Positions 10,830 through 20,951 are shown, numbered from the stretch's first letter. The stretch: DNA of 64,000 nt from Nematopogon swammerdamellus (GCA_946902875.1 OX336359.1:2108001-2172000); one strand, 5' to 3'. The notes: generated by a model from the sequence alone, not told the origin. Numbers and translations: made by a program.

Positions 10830-11138
10830 GAAGAAGAGGAGGAGAGGTATGGAGGGAGGAAGGGTTAGTGAATGAGGGTAGGTGTGGGGGAGGGAGGTAG
10901 TAGAGGGAACGAGGAGGAATGGATATCGAGGGAGTGAGAGGTTGAAAGGGGGAAGGGGCGGGGTAAGAGGGGGTTGAGGACAGGATGAGGGGTAGTAGGG
11001 GAGGAATGGAATGCGAGGGTGATGGGAAGGAGGGGCGACATGAGGGGAGGAAGGGAAGTAGGGAGAGAGGGAGGGAATGGGCGAAAGGGAAGGTGGCAAA
11101 GAGGGGGTCCGTGAAGGGTGAGGGGAAGGAGGGGAGGA
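10830..11138. repeat. Polypurine tract, unit 1
   Basis: About 300 bp almost purely G and A on the plus strand, built from irregular 'gggaggaa'-type units. Open frames read from it on either strand (Pro/Ser-rich on minus) are compositional artefacts. Confidence 0.85.
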
Positions 11139-11419
11139 TTTGTATTTTTCTGTTGGCTGGGGCCGCGGGGTCACGCCGCGGCCCACCCGTTGCGCGCGCG
11201 CCGCGGACGCAGCGATCAATCCCGGTCCGGCTGCGTCGACAATTGAGGATGTATTACGCTTTTCTCGCCAAAAATGGATTATTTTGAAGATTTCGAGTTA
11301 ACACAAGAAGCGCTAACGCAGTTAGAAAACATCGAGATAGATCTTCTGAACCGTAGTTTCGGAATAGATTCTATGAAGACGTAGTTCAACCAACGAAAAG
11401 AAGATGCTGTCGAATTCTT

Positions 11420-11671
11420 TTGTCGGAGAGTGAGGATAGCGACGATGAAATGCGTATAGAAAGACGGAAGAGAATGAAACACACTCTGGAAAGGAAAGAG
11501 GGATTGGCCAGAAAAGTGAGAAGAACATGTCACCAATGTTATGCAAAGAACGTACCAATAATGGGTAGCAAACAGGCTAAAACCAAGTCGAAAAAAGTAT
11601 CCACTTATTGCCAAAGCAGCCCAACTAAACCATTCCTTTATTTGCCTTGTTTTAACAAGACTCACGGATAA
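11420..11671 (+). pseudogene. piggyBac-like transposase C-terminal remnant, copy 2
   Basis: Duplicate of 9289-9540 within the second unit. Differences include Asp for Tyr in the acidic stretch and Tyr replacing a Cys in the terminal cluster (FLYLPCFNKTHG). One zinc-ligand position is thus lost, as expected for a non-functional copy. Confidence 0.5.
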
Positions 11672-12281
11672 TTCTTTATTGTTTATGGTTAAGAGCCAAA
11701 GGGTTAAGATGATTATTTTAAATACTGAAGTGTCATAATGTTGTGATTGTTCAATTTCATAAATATTTTCTTTTGTTCAATTTCATAAATTATTTTCGTA
11801 ATAAATAATGTCTTCTTATTTGGTAATGAAGAAAATATTATGTTCATTTTTATTTTGACGAATATTTTCTTATTATTTTCTGGTTTTATTAATTCTATTA
11901 ATAAAAATATTATTTTCTACCTTATCGTTAAGAGCGGCCCTAGCATCGTTACAATTAACTTAATAAAAAACTACAAGTTTCTATTGGATTTGAAAACCAC
12001 GCCGTCCGCTTCGACTACAAGGCCATGCGGCTCACTTCCATATTGGCTTTGTAGCTGCGCTCTGTGGCTTGTAGGAAGCGTTTACGTAGGACCTCTCACG
12101 CGGCTCACCGGTGACCCCCATGACCTGAATAGTTCAGTAAGGAAAGGCTCACCGGTGAGCGGTGAGCCCCGTGGCCCAAACGGAAATACTGGATTTTTCA
12201 TGTGGCGTTGAACGTGTAAGATTGTAATTTCCTGTTTGCGGTTTTATTCCGGTCCAAAGAGTTTACAAACTCTTTGGTTGT

Positions 12282-12467
12282 ACCTAGCTCCGCTTATTTG
12301 TTGTTATATCCGCTATAGTAACACATATTCTGTGAAAATTTCAACGGGCTTCCTATTACGGTTCAAGAGATACAGCCCTCGGATAGACAAACGGACGGAC
12401 GGACAGACAGACTGCGGAGGCTTAGTAATAGGCTTCCGTACAGGGATACGGAAACCTAAAAATAAGG
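12282..12467 (+). repeat. Dispersed repeat R, copy in unit 2
   Basis: Duplicate of 10137-10318 created by the tandem segmental duplication. Confidence 0.7.
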
Positions 12468-12656
12468 GGTGAAATAGGGGTGAAAGTTTTTGTATGGGGA
12501 ATCCATGATTTCTCTAGGTAAGGATATGAAAATTTATTATCTAGGCTTTTGGCACAGATTACTCAATAGTTACTGCTTTTGGTAAGAAATCATGAATAAT
12601 GGTCAGGAAGAGGAAGGGGGAGAGAAAAGAAGGGGGAGTGGGTGGGAGGTACGTTT

Positions 12657-12977
12657 GTCAGCCTCGGTAGCTCAGTGGTGCAGGCAACCCTGGGCGCGGT
12701 CAACACTTGGATGGGTGACCGCTCGACCATTGGAGGCTGACCGTGGTTCGGATTCCACGTAAAACTGTAGCACCCTTCCCTTCTTACCTTACTAGGGTTG
12801 GTACCACCGCACTGAATAAAACGTATGTCGAAACGGCTATGTAAATCAAAGAGATTTGATGTAAATAGTAATTTTTTTCGTTTTTGTCCGTCCAGTTCAG
12901 TATAGCCGGCACGACATGTCCGACATCACGGATGTTGTAGGTGATGTATCCAACCATGTCAGTTTCCATAAAAAAAA
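12657..12977 (+). mobile_element. SINE, tRNA/5S-head type, internally deleted (unit 2)
   Basis: Duplicate of the SINE at 10513-10829, including the same internal deletion and the same following purine tract. Confidence 0.85.
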
Positions 12978-13340
12978 GAAGAAGAGGAGGAGAGGTATGG
13001 AGGGAGGAAGGGTTAGTGAATGAGGGCAGGTGTGGGGGAGGGAGGTAGTAGAGGGAACGAGGAGGAATGGATATCGAGGGAGTGAGAGGTTGGAAGGGGG
13101 AAGGGGCGGGGTAAGAGGGGGTTGCGGACAGGATGAGGGGTAGTAGGGGAGGAATGGAATGCGAGGGTGATGGGAAGGAGGGGCGGCATGAGGGGAGGAA
13201 GGGAAGTAGGGAGAGAGGGAGGGAATGGGCGAAAGGGAAGGTGGCAAAGAGGGGGTCCATGAAGGGTGAGGGGAAGGAGGGGAGGAAGGCGGGATCGAGG
13301 AGAGAAGACAGGGAGAGAGGTGAGTGAGAGATGGGCGAGG
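12978..13340. repeat. Polypurine tract, unit 2
   Basis: Copy of the tract at 10830-11138. It continues beyond the duplicated segment (13287-13340) with more GA-rich sequence. Confidence 0.85.
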
Positions 13341-13468
13341 AAGGAATCCCTTCCTTCCTCCCGAAAAAGATAGAGAATATAAGAGAAGCGATGGTTTATT
13401 ATCAATTTTGCATTTAAATCAGATTTACTATTTTTTTATTTCATTCGTCGTCGTCAAAGAGATTTTAT

Positions 13469-13493
13469 GTACATACATACATACATACATGAT
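13469..13493. repeat. (ACAT)n microsatellite
   Basis: Six tandem tetranucleotide units. Confidence 0.8.
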
Positions 13494-13582
13494 ACGTCAT
13501 TGGTCGTCGTCGGTAAAATCTACAATTTTATATAAAGTACTCGTATCATTGACTTATATATTCTGTAAAGTATAACACAAAT

Positions 13583-13759
13583 ACATTAAACCCACCCTCT
13601 TTTAATCTCTTTGGTATAACACCACCAGCAGCATCGTAGATGGAAAAAATAGCCCTGGACTCAACTTTTTTTAATTCGGTGCCTGGACTCCGTACTTCAT
13701 ACTCAAAGACATTTTGTTTATACTTCAACTATTACCAAAGAAGAGGGTGGGTTTAATGT
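13583..13759. mobile_element. Small MITE with 19-bp perfect inverted ends
   Basis: The ends 'acattaaacccaccctctt' (13583-13601) and its exact complement (13741-13759) flank about 140 bp of non-coding DNA. Complementarity continues weakly inward (ctttggta / taccaaag). Superfamily unknown. Confidence 0.6.
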
Positions 13760-14068
13760 CTTTGACTATTACTAAAACGAGACACCGCGATTATGGTAGT
13801 GTGCGTATCGCGTGAATACAGAACCGACCGTCTCAAGAGATCGCATCGATATTGTGTCATCCTTTTTCCACGCGCAGTAACCCGTATCGCTTGCCTGCAC
13901 GCTCCACGCAAACATTTGCGTGTTCCAAAACAAGCGAACGTCGCGCGTCGATCGATAAATTTCCGCAACAGCTAAAAACTATGGAGGTGGCTTTTTACTT
14001 TCGAGCGACTGTAAGGAGAAAGGAAGTATTGTGATCGTCCAAAATGTCGAAGTTGAGAATGCGACTGA
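13760..14068. other. Interval without recognised content
   Basis: Several short overlapping open frames exist, but none has recognisable protein features. Confidence 0.5.
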
Positions 14069-14393
14069 TTTTTTTTTTTTTTTTATTGAAACTGGCACGG
14101 TTGGCTACATCACCTACAACATCCGTGATGCCCATAACACCGGGTGAACTTGGTGCCACGTCAGTGCTTCCCTTCGGTCGTGCCGGCTACACTGAACTGG
14201 ACGGAAAACACAAACTATTTACATAGCCGTTTGGACCGACCTTTCATTCAGTGCGGTGGTACCAACCCGGGCGGGTTAAACCCTACCACCTAGTAATATA
14301 AGAAGGGGGTCATATCCCTTAGTCGCCTTTTACGACATACACGGGGAGAGATGCAGTGGGGCCATTCTTTTAAAGTACCGGCCCCACACAGTA
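14069..14393 (-). mobile_element. SINE, type-2 head
   Basis: Minus-strand copy. The head reads 'ggggccggtactttaaaag…', not tRNA-like. It is followed by the same 3' body as the tRNA/5S SINEs and a poly-A tail (T-run 14069-14084 on plus). Confidence 0.88.
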
Positions 14394-14399
14394 CAGATT

Positions 14400-14790
14400 T
14401 GGGCTATATATCTGTCAACGATCCCAAAAAAGTGGTTTTGAGAAACATGTATGTGTGTGTGTGTGTGTGTGTGTCCGTCCAGCGACCTTGTGCCTAAACT
14501 GCTCAACCGATTTCGTTCAAAATTCGTATTTAGTAGTTTGAAATGATAATCTAGGGGGTAAATTTTTTCACTTTTTCAAAATTCGAAAAAATAAGGGTAG
14601 CCGTCATACAAATTTGTCTATGGCAATGTGTCCAGCGACGTTGCGCCTCAACCGCTCAACCGATTTCGTTGAAAATTCATATTTAGTAGTTTGAAACGAT
14701 TATCTAGGGGCACCTTTTTTAATTTTTTTTTATTAAAAAAAATAAGGGTAGCTGTCATACAAATTATTTCGATGAGGTCGATTTTCTTAT
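14400..14790. repeat. Partial tandem duplication with TG microsatellite
   Basis: Two diverged copies of about 155 bp (about 14470-14625 and 14630-14780) share 'ctcaaccgatttcgtt' and 'tatttagtagtttgaaa'. A (TG)n run precedes the first (14452-14474). Part of a dispersed non-coding repeat. Confidence 0.6.
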
Positions 14791-14799
14791 AAATGGCTA

Positions 14800-15914
14800 A
14801 CGATTTTTATTATTATTATTATATTTAATCCATCGTGTTTGTTTCCGTTTTCAAAGGTGGTGAGGTAAAAAAATATAATTTTAAAGAAGGTATCTCCACT
14901 TTATCCTAACCGCACGCGCGTATTTGAATTGCACGCAGGTTTGGTTGGTGGGTATTTGGCAACTAAAAATATAATAAGAAATAGGCATGCCATCTATAGA
15001 CAAATAGGACAACTTAACTTTGGTCTGACATCTATGATGCAGAAGCGGCGAAATTATACATTTTATCCGCCAAGCTCACGGACTGACAAAACATGAAAAT
15101 ATTTATTGGAAAAATTATGAAAACCTTAAAATACACTATTTTGAAATTTTTACTTAATATAAAATAATCTTTAAATTTAACTATGCTGTTCCCACTTAGC
15201 ATCGTTCTATAATTAGCAGATTTAAAAATATAATAAATTATTTAATTCAAATTCGATACTCCTGGCGCCATCTTAGGACATAATTTAAGACTAATTTCAT
15301 GTTACCTTTAAAACATCGCTGACGGTACATCTGACTCCCCCTATAAAATCAATGCTCCAGTAAACATTAAACAGTAAAAATACATTGGAAAATTTACATA
15401 AGGTGCAAGGCGGACTTATCCCTTACAGAGATTTCTTACAGTCAACCTTTGGATGTTTGAGATTCGATAATATAGTGGAATGTAAGTAGGTAGTAGCAAA
15501 AGAGTTGAGCGTGACAATTGAAGATAAAAATAATAATAAGAATAATTATTAACAATACATATAAGTACATGCTAGTAAAATATAAGCCATACATGTTTAA
15601 TACATATAAATTAATAAATATATACAATATTATATACAAATAAATATACATACATACATACTGGTCCATCCAGGTAAGTATGACACAAAAGTAGTTTTTT
15701 GTTTTTTAGGTTTTTACTTCACATTGACGGAGGCAATACAGTTTTAGGTGTTTTTTGAATAAGGGAAGCGATTTACAATGTCGGATAAAGTGTGGCAGTG
15801 AATTCAACTGTCGAGCTGCGTGAACAGAAAATGAGTTCGTATAAAAACCAGTTATAGACTTTATATAGACTTTATATATCAGTTATAGACTTAGTAAAAT
15901 GTCATGATTAGTTT
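14800..15914. other. AT-rich interval, nothing recognised
   Basis: AT-rich DNA with no repeat family, RNA gene or coding exon recognised. Short Tyr/Ile-rich frames reflect base composition. Confidence 0.55.
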
Positions 15915-16304
15915 GTCAGCCTCGATAGCTCAGTGGTGCAGACAGTCAACTGTCGCTATTGAATGTTAAGCAACGCTGGGTGCGGTCAGTACCTGGATGG
16001 GTGACCGCTGACCGTTGGAGGCTGACCGAGGTTCGGATTCCTCGTAAAACTGTAGGTCCCTTCCCTCCTAATCTTACTTGGTGGTAGGGTACCCGCCCGG
16101 GTTGGTACAACCGCACTTAATGAAACGTCGGTCAAAACGGCTATGTAAATAGTTTGTGTTTTCCGACCAGTTCAGTGTAGCCGGCACGATCAAAGGGGGA
16201 AGCACTGACATGGCACCTAGTTCACCCGGTGTTGTGGGCTGACATCACGGACGTTGTAGGTGATGTAGCCAACCGTGTCAGTTTCCATAAAAAAAAAAAA
16301 AAAA
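15915..16304 (+). mobile_element. SINE, tRNA/5S-head type, full-length reference copy
   Basis: Modules in order: terminal GTCAGCCTC (15915-15923); A-box-like TAGCTCAGTGG (15926-15936); a 6-bp-stem hairpin gacagt/actgtc; a 5S-rRNA-like block (15961-16009) containing gttaagcaacg, gcggtcagtac and ggatgggtgaccgc; GAGGCTGAC (16018-16026), complementary to the 5' end; B box GGTTCGGATTCC (16030-16041) in a T-arm-like stem; a ~230-bp body; and a 16-nt poly-A tail. The promoter is thus a tRNA-like A/B pair with a 5S internal-control-region-like insert. It encodes no protein and would depend on a LINE for mobility. Confidence 0.92.
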
Positions 16305-16309
16305 GTTAA

Positions 16310-16450
16310 AATAAATGCATCACGCTCTATTCGGTAGTTGGTACACGCATACACCTTCCTTTTTGGTTTCTTCTATGGGAACCCCCTCGATTTTTTTACT
16401 TTTTCTTATTTTTATTATTTCTTGTTAAATCGGCCATAATAACACATATC
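16310..16450 (+). repeat. Dispersed repeat R fragment
   Basis: Matches 54930-55060 ('cggtagttgg…catacac', 'tctatgggaac', 'ggccataataacacata'). Confidence 0.55.
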
Positions 16451-16454
16451 AACA

Positions 16455-16735
16455 ACATTTTTCAGTTTCCTGGTGGGGTAGGCAGAGACAAGGGATCCTG
16501 AGTCCTGCCTGACACACCTCTGCCGCCTCTTCCACTCTCATAATGTTCTTCATGCATTCTCGTCGGTTACGGGTACTACGCACTTGACCATTTTTGAGCA
16601 CATGCCCTATCTGGTCCAGGTACGTGCGTCTACTAGGGCGACCCTTCCCGACTCCTCCACCCACATTTGCTCCATTAATTTCTTTCGTTAGTCTCCTGTC
16701 ATCCATTCTTCCAACGTGAACAACCGACTCATTCT
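16455..16735 (-). pseudogene. Retroelement-derived coding fragment
   Basis: The minus strand encodes DDRRLTKEINGANVGG…GRPSRRTYLDQIGHVLKNGQVRST…EEAAEVC over about 85 codons. I recognise this type of GRP-rich, 'DQIGHVLK'-containing fragment as a recurrent retroelement-derived piece in lepidopteran genomes but cannot place it in a specific clade. A related degenerate piece occurs at 24855-24965. Confidence 0.4.
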
Positions 16736-17059
16736 TTCCTTTTTTTCCATTCTCTTTCCTTTTTCAATTGTGTGCATTAAAGAGTTTCTATTCTATGTAT
16801 ATTCTCTCTAAGATGTGAGAAGCAATTAATGTCCATTCGCCAGGAAACCAATGAATAAAATTTCGATTTGGAAATTAATTATCCAGCATCTCCGTAATTA
16901 CGAGGCAGGTCGTAAAGTTTACGACTTACCCACAAACAACCATTCGCGTTCGCTGCGTCTGGACAATATGGTGTGGATTCGGCAATGACCTATTTCTTAG
17001 GTTGATTTTATGTATTTTATTTTCTTTTATACTGCCATCCGTCTTACCGACATTCATCA

Positions 17060-17265
17060 GTAGGTGGGGTATGGATTCCAGTCTTGGACGGAGATTGCTC
17101 TTTAGCATACTCATTTTTAACCACTCACGACGCAAAAAGAGGGGTATTATAAGATTAACGTGTGTGTCTGTCTGTGGCATCATAGCTCCCAAACAGATGA
17201 ACCGATAAACCAACGACTCAGCTAGTCTTAAATAAAAAATCTTTTTTATTTTCTAGTACTTCATT
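17060..17265 (+). repeat. Dispersed repeat D
   Basis: Shares 'gacgcaaaaagaggggt', 'gtgtgtctgtctg' and 'catagctcccaaac' with 27910-28035. Non-coding dispersed repeat of unknown class. Confidence 0.6.
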
Positions 17266-17267
17266 TT

Positions 17268-17603
17268 TAGGTTTCCGTATCCCGTACGGAAGCCTATTAC
17301 TAAGCCTACGCCGTCTGTCCGTCTGTCCGAGGGCTGTATTTCTAGAACCGTAATAGGTAGCCGGTTGAAATTTTCACAGAAATGCGTTACTATGGCGGAT
17401 ATAACAAATAATAAAAAAAAGAAAGTTAAAAATTAAGGGGGGCTCCCATACAACAAACGTTCAATAAAATCGATTAGTCACACTATTGAATAATAGATGG
17501 CGCCACAGGCTTTTATACATTGCAATGTTGAAAGACAAAAGATAGGCGGATAATAGCGGATAGATACGGAAACCTCCGTACGTGAGTAAAACTCGCACTT
17601 AAC
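17268..17603 (-). repeat. Dispersed repeat R, near-complete copy
   Basis: Inverted relative to 21318-21656. One end reads 'ttaggtttccgtatcccgta', the other 'gatacggaaacctccgta…gtaaaactcgcac'. The sub-terminal 'ggtttccgtatc' is repeated inverted at both ends, so the unit is about 335 bp with internal inverted termini. It contains a GGAC/GACA simple run typical of this family. Confidence 0.7.
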
Positions 17604-17728
17604 AGATTTTTAGAAGTTATTGGCCTGTCACACACAGACAGACAACGGGTCTCACATCATAATTTCATCATTCATTTTCAGTACTGAGATCAGATCATTT
17701 TTAGTACTGAGCCCCAAAAACATTAATA

Positions 17729-18784
17729 GTGGTTAGACGCGACATATTGCTGGAAAAATTGCAGTGGTATGGCGTAGGTGGAACCGCTTTGGATATTATC
17801 AGTTCGTACTTAACAAACCGAAGTCAAGCTGTGTGGGTTAACGGAAAAAGCTCAAGCTATGAAGATACGTGTATCGGAGTACCACAAGGATCAGTATTGG
17901 GGCTGCTTCTGTTTCTGATATACATTAACGATCTTCCGGGTCTTAAAGTAGAAGCCTACAAGCCTGTATTGTTTGCTGACGATACGAGTTACATTATAGC
18001 TGCAGATTCGATCATCGAAATGGAGGCAAAAGTTAAAACTACTATACTGACTGCCACTAAATGGTTTCAGGCGAATGGGATTGTCCTAAATGAAACCAAG
18101 ACGCATCTTATACACTTTACATGTACAAAGAAGAACCGTACCTCCAGTTTTTGTACCGCTCAAGAAGTAATTTCTCTAGGCATAGTAACAGACTGTAATT
18201 TATCCTGGACTTGCCACATAGACAAGCTTTGTAAGAAATTAGCGTCCTGTATATACGCTTTAAAACAGCTGAAAAAATATACTAGCATAGGAACGCTTAA
18301 ATTAGCATATTTTGGATACTTTCATTCCCTAATGTCGTATGGCATTTTAGTGTGGGGGAATGGGGTGGATATTCAACGTATTCTTATAAAGCAAAAAGCA
18401 GCATTAAGAGTTCTGCATGGTGTTCCTCAGAGAGCTTCTTGTCGTTCACTTTTTAAAGAATCGGAAATTCTAACAGCAGTCGCTCAATATATTCTCAGTT
18501 GCTTAGTATATATACACAAAAATCAAACTGATTTGACCTGAACTGACCCCTGTAACTCAGATATTCATTCGTATCCTACAAGAAACAAAGCAAACTTACA
18601 ACCCATACACTGTCGTTTGGCACGAAGCAAACGGCATACCGATAGCGAAAAAATAAAACTTTACAACAGTTTGAAATTAGAGACACGCAAACTACCACCT
18701 AAATTATTTAAAAATTATGTAAAAAAGATATTGATCAAAAACCCCCTGTATAATATAAGTGAATTTTATAACATTGGTTCTTAA
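17729..18784 (+). pseudogene. CR1/Jockey-like LINE reverse transcriptase, 5' truncated, one in-frame stop
   Basis: The frame starts within the RT palm block (VRRDILLEKLQWYG). It continues through SSYLTNRSQAVWVNG, the GVPQGSVLGLLLFLIYIND block and the catalytic LFADDTSYI (FADD) block (about residues 84-92). Next come LGIVTDCNLSWTCHID, then thumb and C-terminal sequence SYGILVWGN…. A single TGA at 18539-18541 interrupts the frame. The same frame then reads on for 80 more codons (TDPCNSDIHSYPTRNKANLQ…) to TAA at 18782-18784. The endonuclease and RT N-terminus are missing, so the copy is dead on arrival but young in appearance. Confidence 0.88.
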
Positions 18785-19326
18785 AACATTTAGCAATTTT
18801 GAAATTTTGGACTGTAATATTGTACTGAAAGTGTTTAGCGTGTTGAAATAAATTTAATTGGGAATATGTTTGACATGTGTATATTTTGACTGTACTTTTG
18901 TACTAAATCTGATTTTGTTTTTTGACTACTGGGAATTTTAGGCTAGGTTAGGTTAAATTTTATTTGAAACATTTTTATTATGATAATTTATTCTGTGTTT
19001 TGACATTTTTTTTATATTCAGCGTGTTAAATAAATTTAATTGGGAATATGTTTGACATATCTATATTTTGACTGTACTTTTGTACTAAATCTGATTTTGT
19101 TTTTTGACTACTGGGAATTTATAATAGGCTAGGTTAGATTAAATTTTATTTGAAATTTTTTAATATGATAATTTATTCTGTGTTTTGACGTTTTTGTTTT
19201 TTATTTGTATTATTAATAATTTTATTATTTTTGACTTTTCCTATAGTAGAATAATTTTATAAGAAATTGTAAAATTGTACGAAACTACTCCATTGGAAAT
19301 AAATGATTTGACTTTGACTTTGACTT
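18785..19326 (+). mobile_element. LINE 3' UTR with duplicated 183-bp block and TTTGAC tail
   Basis: A block beginning 'gcgtgtt…aaataaatttaattgg' at 18838 is repeated at 19021, a period of 183 bp. The element ends in a short repeat (atttgactttgactttgac) instead of poly-A, a hallmark of CR1/Jockey-clade LINEs. It belongs to the LINE whose RT precedes it. Confidence 0.8.
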
Positions 19327-19484
19327 TGCTGATTTCCTTTTTTTATTTTACAAATCGACAATGACAACATATTCTTATGTCGAACAACAAATTTAGAAGT
19401 TATTTATAAAAAAATTACATTACAGTTTAATTTTATAAATTTAAATTACATTTTCATTATTTTTTATAATTTCAGTACCTTTGC

Positions 19485-19558
19485 GACCGAGCTTCGCTCG
19501 GCATCTACACCTGTCTATATAAACTTGAAAAAAAATATATAAATACAAAATTTCATCC
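19485..19558 (+). repeat. Dispersed repeat with 'cgagcttcgctcgg' end
   Basis: Resembles the CG-rich terminal motif of repeat family C. Short remnant. Confidence 0.35.
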
Positions 19559-19628
19559 AAATCGTTAATCCGTTTCTGAGAAACCAATATAATATGTATA
19601 TACAAGTTTAGCTACACTTAAAGTAATA

Positions 19629-20022
19629 GTCAGCCTCGATAGCTCAGTGGTGCAGACATTCAACTGTCGCTATTGAATGTTAAGCAACGCTGGGTGCGGT
19701 CAGTACATGGATGGGTGACCGCTGACCGTTGGAGGCTGACCGAGGTTCGGATTCCTCGTAAAACTGTAGGTCCCTTCCCTCCTAATCTTACTTGGTGGTA
19801 GGGTTTAACCCGCCCGGGTTGGTACCACCGCACTGAATGAAACGTCGGTCTAAACGGCTATGTAAATAGTTTGTGTTTTCCGACCAGTTCAGTGTAGCCG
19901 GCACGATCAAAGGGGGAAGCACTGACATGGCACCTAGTTTCACCCGGTGTTATGGGCTGACATCACGGACGTTGTAGGTGATGTAGCCAACCGTGTCAGC
20001 TTCCATAAAAAAAAAAAAAAAA
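19629..20022 (+). mobile_element. SINE, tRNA/5S-head type, flanked by ~70-bp duplication
   Basis: Complete head, 5S-like segment, B box, body and poly-A. The 70 bp before it (19559-19628) recurs after it (20021-20091, continuing at 20230-20238) with about five mismatches. The right copy is split by a MITE. Confidence 0.9.
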
Positions 20023-20091
20023 TCGTTAACCCGTTTCTGAGAAATCAATATAATATGTTTAAACAAGTTTAGCTACACTTAGGCCCACTTG

Positions 20092-20226
20092 CACCAACAC
20101 GAATTTAACTATAAACCAGTTTAACTCGTTAAACTAGCACCCGTTGTATGTGGGAACCGCGTTTGAACCGCGTTTAAATCCATAACTCGCTATTTAACTC
20201 TAAACTCGTGTTGGTGCAAGACGCGC
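20092..20226. mobile_element. Harbinger-like MITE, copy 1, TTA target duplication
   Basis: Termini 'ggcccacttgcaccaacacg' and 'cgtgttggtgcaag…' are inverted complements. TTA flanks both sides (20089-20091, 20227-20229). Three-base TTA/TAA target duplications are typical of the PIF/Harbinger superfamily. No coding capacity. Related copy at 25485-25620. Confidence 0.7.
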
Positions 20227-20451
20227 TTAAAGTAATAGAATTTAATTACAATTATTTCCTATTTTTTATTGAGAAGAAAACAGCAGTATAATAGGTACTT
20301 ACATTATTAATATTTTTATATCAGCTCATTTCACACTACACACTCATCAACGTTACCCACAACGCCAGGCACGACTGGTAGATAATGTCTTTAGGCCTTG
20401 AGTCTGCCTATCGTCACTTCTTTTTATTTGTGCAATAAAGGATATTTCTTT

Positions 20452-20860
20452 AAAACAAAATCGTATCGTATACATCACGGGGAGTGTTCGGAGGAGCTGT
20501 TTAACGCGATTCCGTCGTCCCCATTCCACCACCGCACTACGCATACTGGGCAGGAGATGCACACCTATACAATCGACCTACCGAGGATAGGTAAATTATT
20601 ATTAGTATTAGTATTATATACAGAACCGGTTCTGTAGGTCTTACATTCACAGAGCTGGAAAATTGTGAAACGCACTTCATACTCATATATTTCCTCCCAA
20701 GTACAGCCTGGGGTTTTTCAAAACGGGCGTGAAAAGGCTACTGTCAGGCCGGCATCGCATTCGCAATCCCCGTGCATCACAGAATGTCCATGGACATAGT
20801 AAGTCACCTACTTGTAAGTAAAACGATGCCACATGTCGCACTTTCCATAAAAAAAAAAAA
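20452..20860 (+). pseudogene. Jockey-like LINE C-terminal end with poly-A
   Basis: Encodes YRIHHGECSEELFNAIP…FHHRTT, then frame-shifted pieces equivalent to NLGVFKTGVKRLLSG…NVHGH. It ends in poly-A (20848-20860). The same C-terminal region is found at 35997-36308 on the opposite strand. 5'-truncated retrotransposed copy. Confidence 0.75.
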
Positions 20861-20893
20861 CAAAAGAAAACGACCAAAATCAACGGCTACACA

Positions 20894-20899
20894 TTTAAT
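20894..20899 (-). promoter_or_regulatory. Candidate polyadenylation signal (ATTAAA)
   Basis: Minus-strand ATTAAA about 53 bp downstream of the HSPA14-like stop codon. The canonical AATAAA is not seen nearer. Weak evidence on sequence alone. Confidence 0.35.
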
Positions 20900-20951
20900 A
20901 CAATCAAGAGCGTTCACAAAATAAATATTTAAATATCTACAGAAATCGTAA

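Larger units (their letters stand above)
9009..11138. repeat. Tandem segmental duplication, unit 1 (2130 bp)
   Basis: This 2130-bp segment is followed immediately by a near-identical copy (11139-13286). Each unit holds, in order: a piggyBac-like transposase remnant, a GC-rich segment, a dispersed-repeat R fragment, a SINE and a long purine tract. Divergence between the units is a few substitutions and small indels, for example one missing 'ttgggttgtac' and a variable segment near 9560 and 11695. Confidence 0.9.
11139..13286. repeat. Tandem segmental duplication, unit 2 (2148 bp)
   Basis: Direct copy of 9009-11138. The junction at 11138/11139 fuses the end of the purine tract to 'tttgtatttttctg', the same sequence that begins unit 1. 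The SINE is present at the same internal site in both units, so the duplication happened after the SINE inserted. Confidence 0.9.

Noticed and set aside
10749..11219. Pro/Ser-rich antisense frame (also 12784-13405)
   Set aside because: Translation of the polypurine tract on its pyrimidine strand, not a protein.
15915..16045. A tRNA gene or a 5S rRNA gene
   Set aside because: A and B boxes and 5S-like blocks exist, but neither a complete cloverleaf nor a full 5S molecule is present, and the same sequence recurs as a poly-A SINE.
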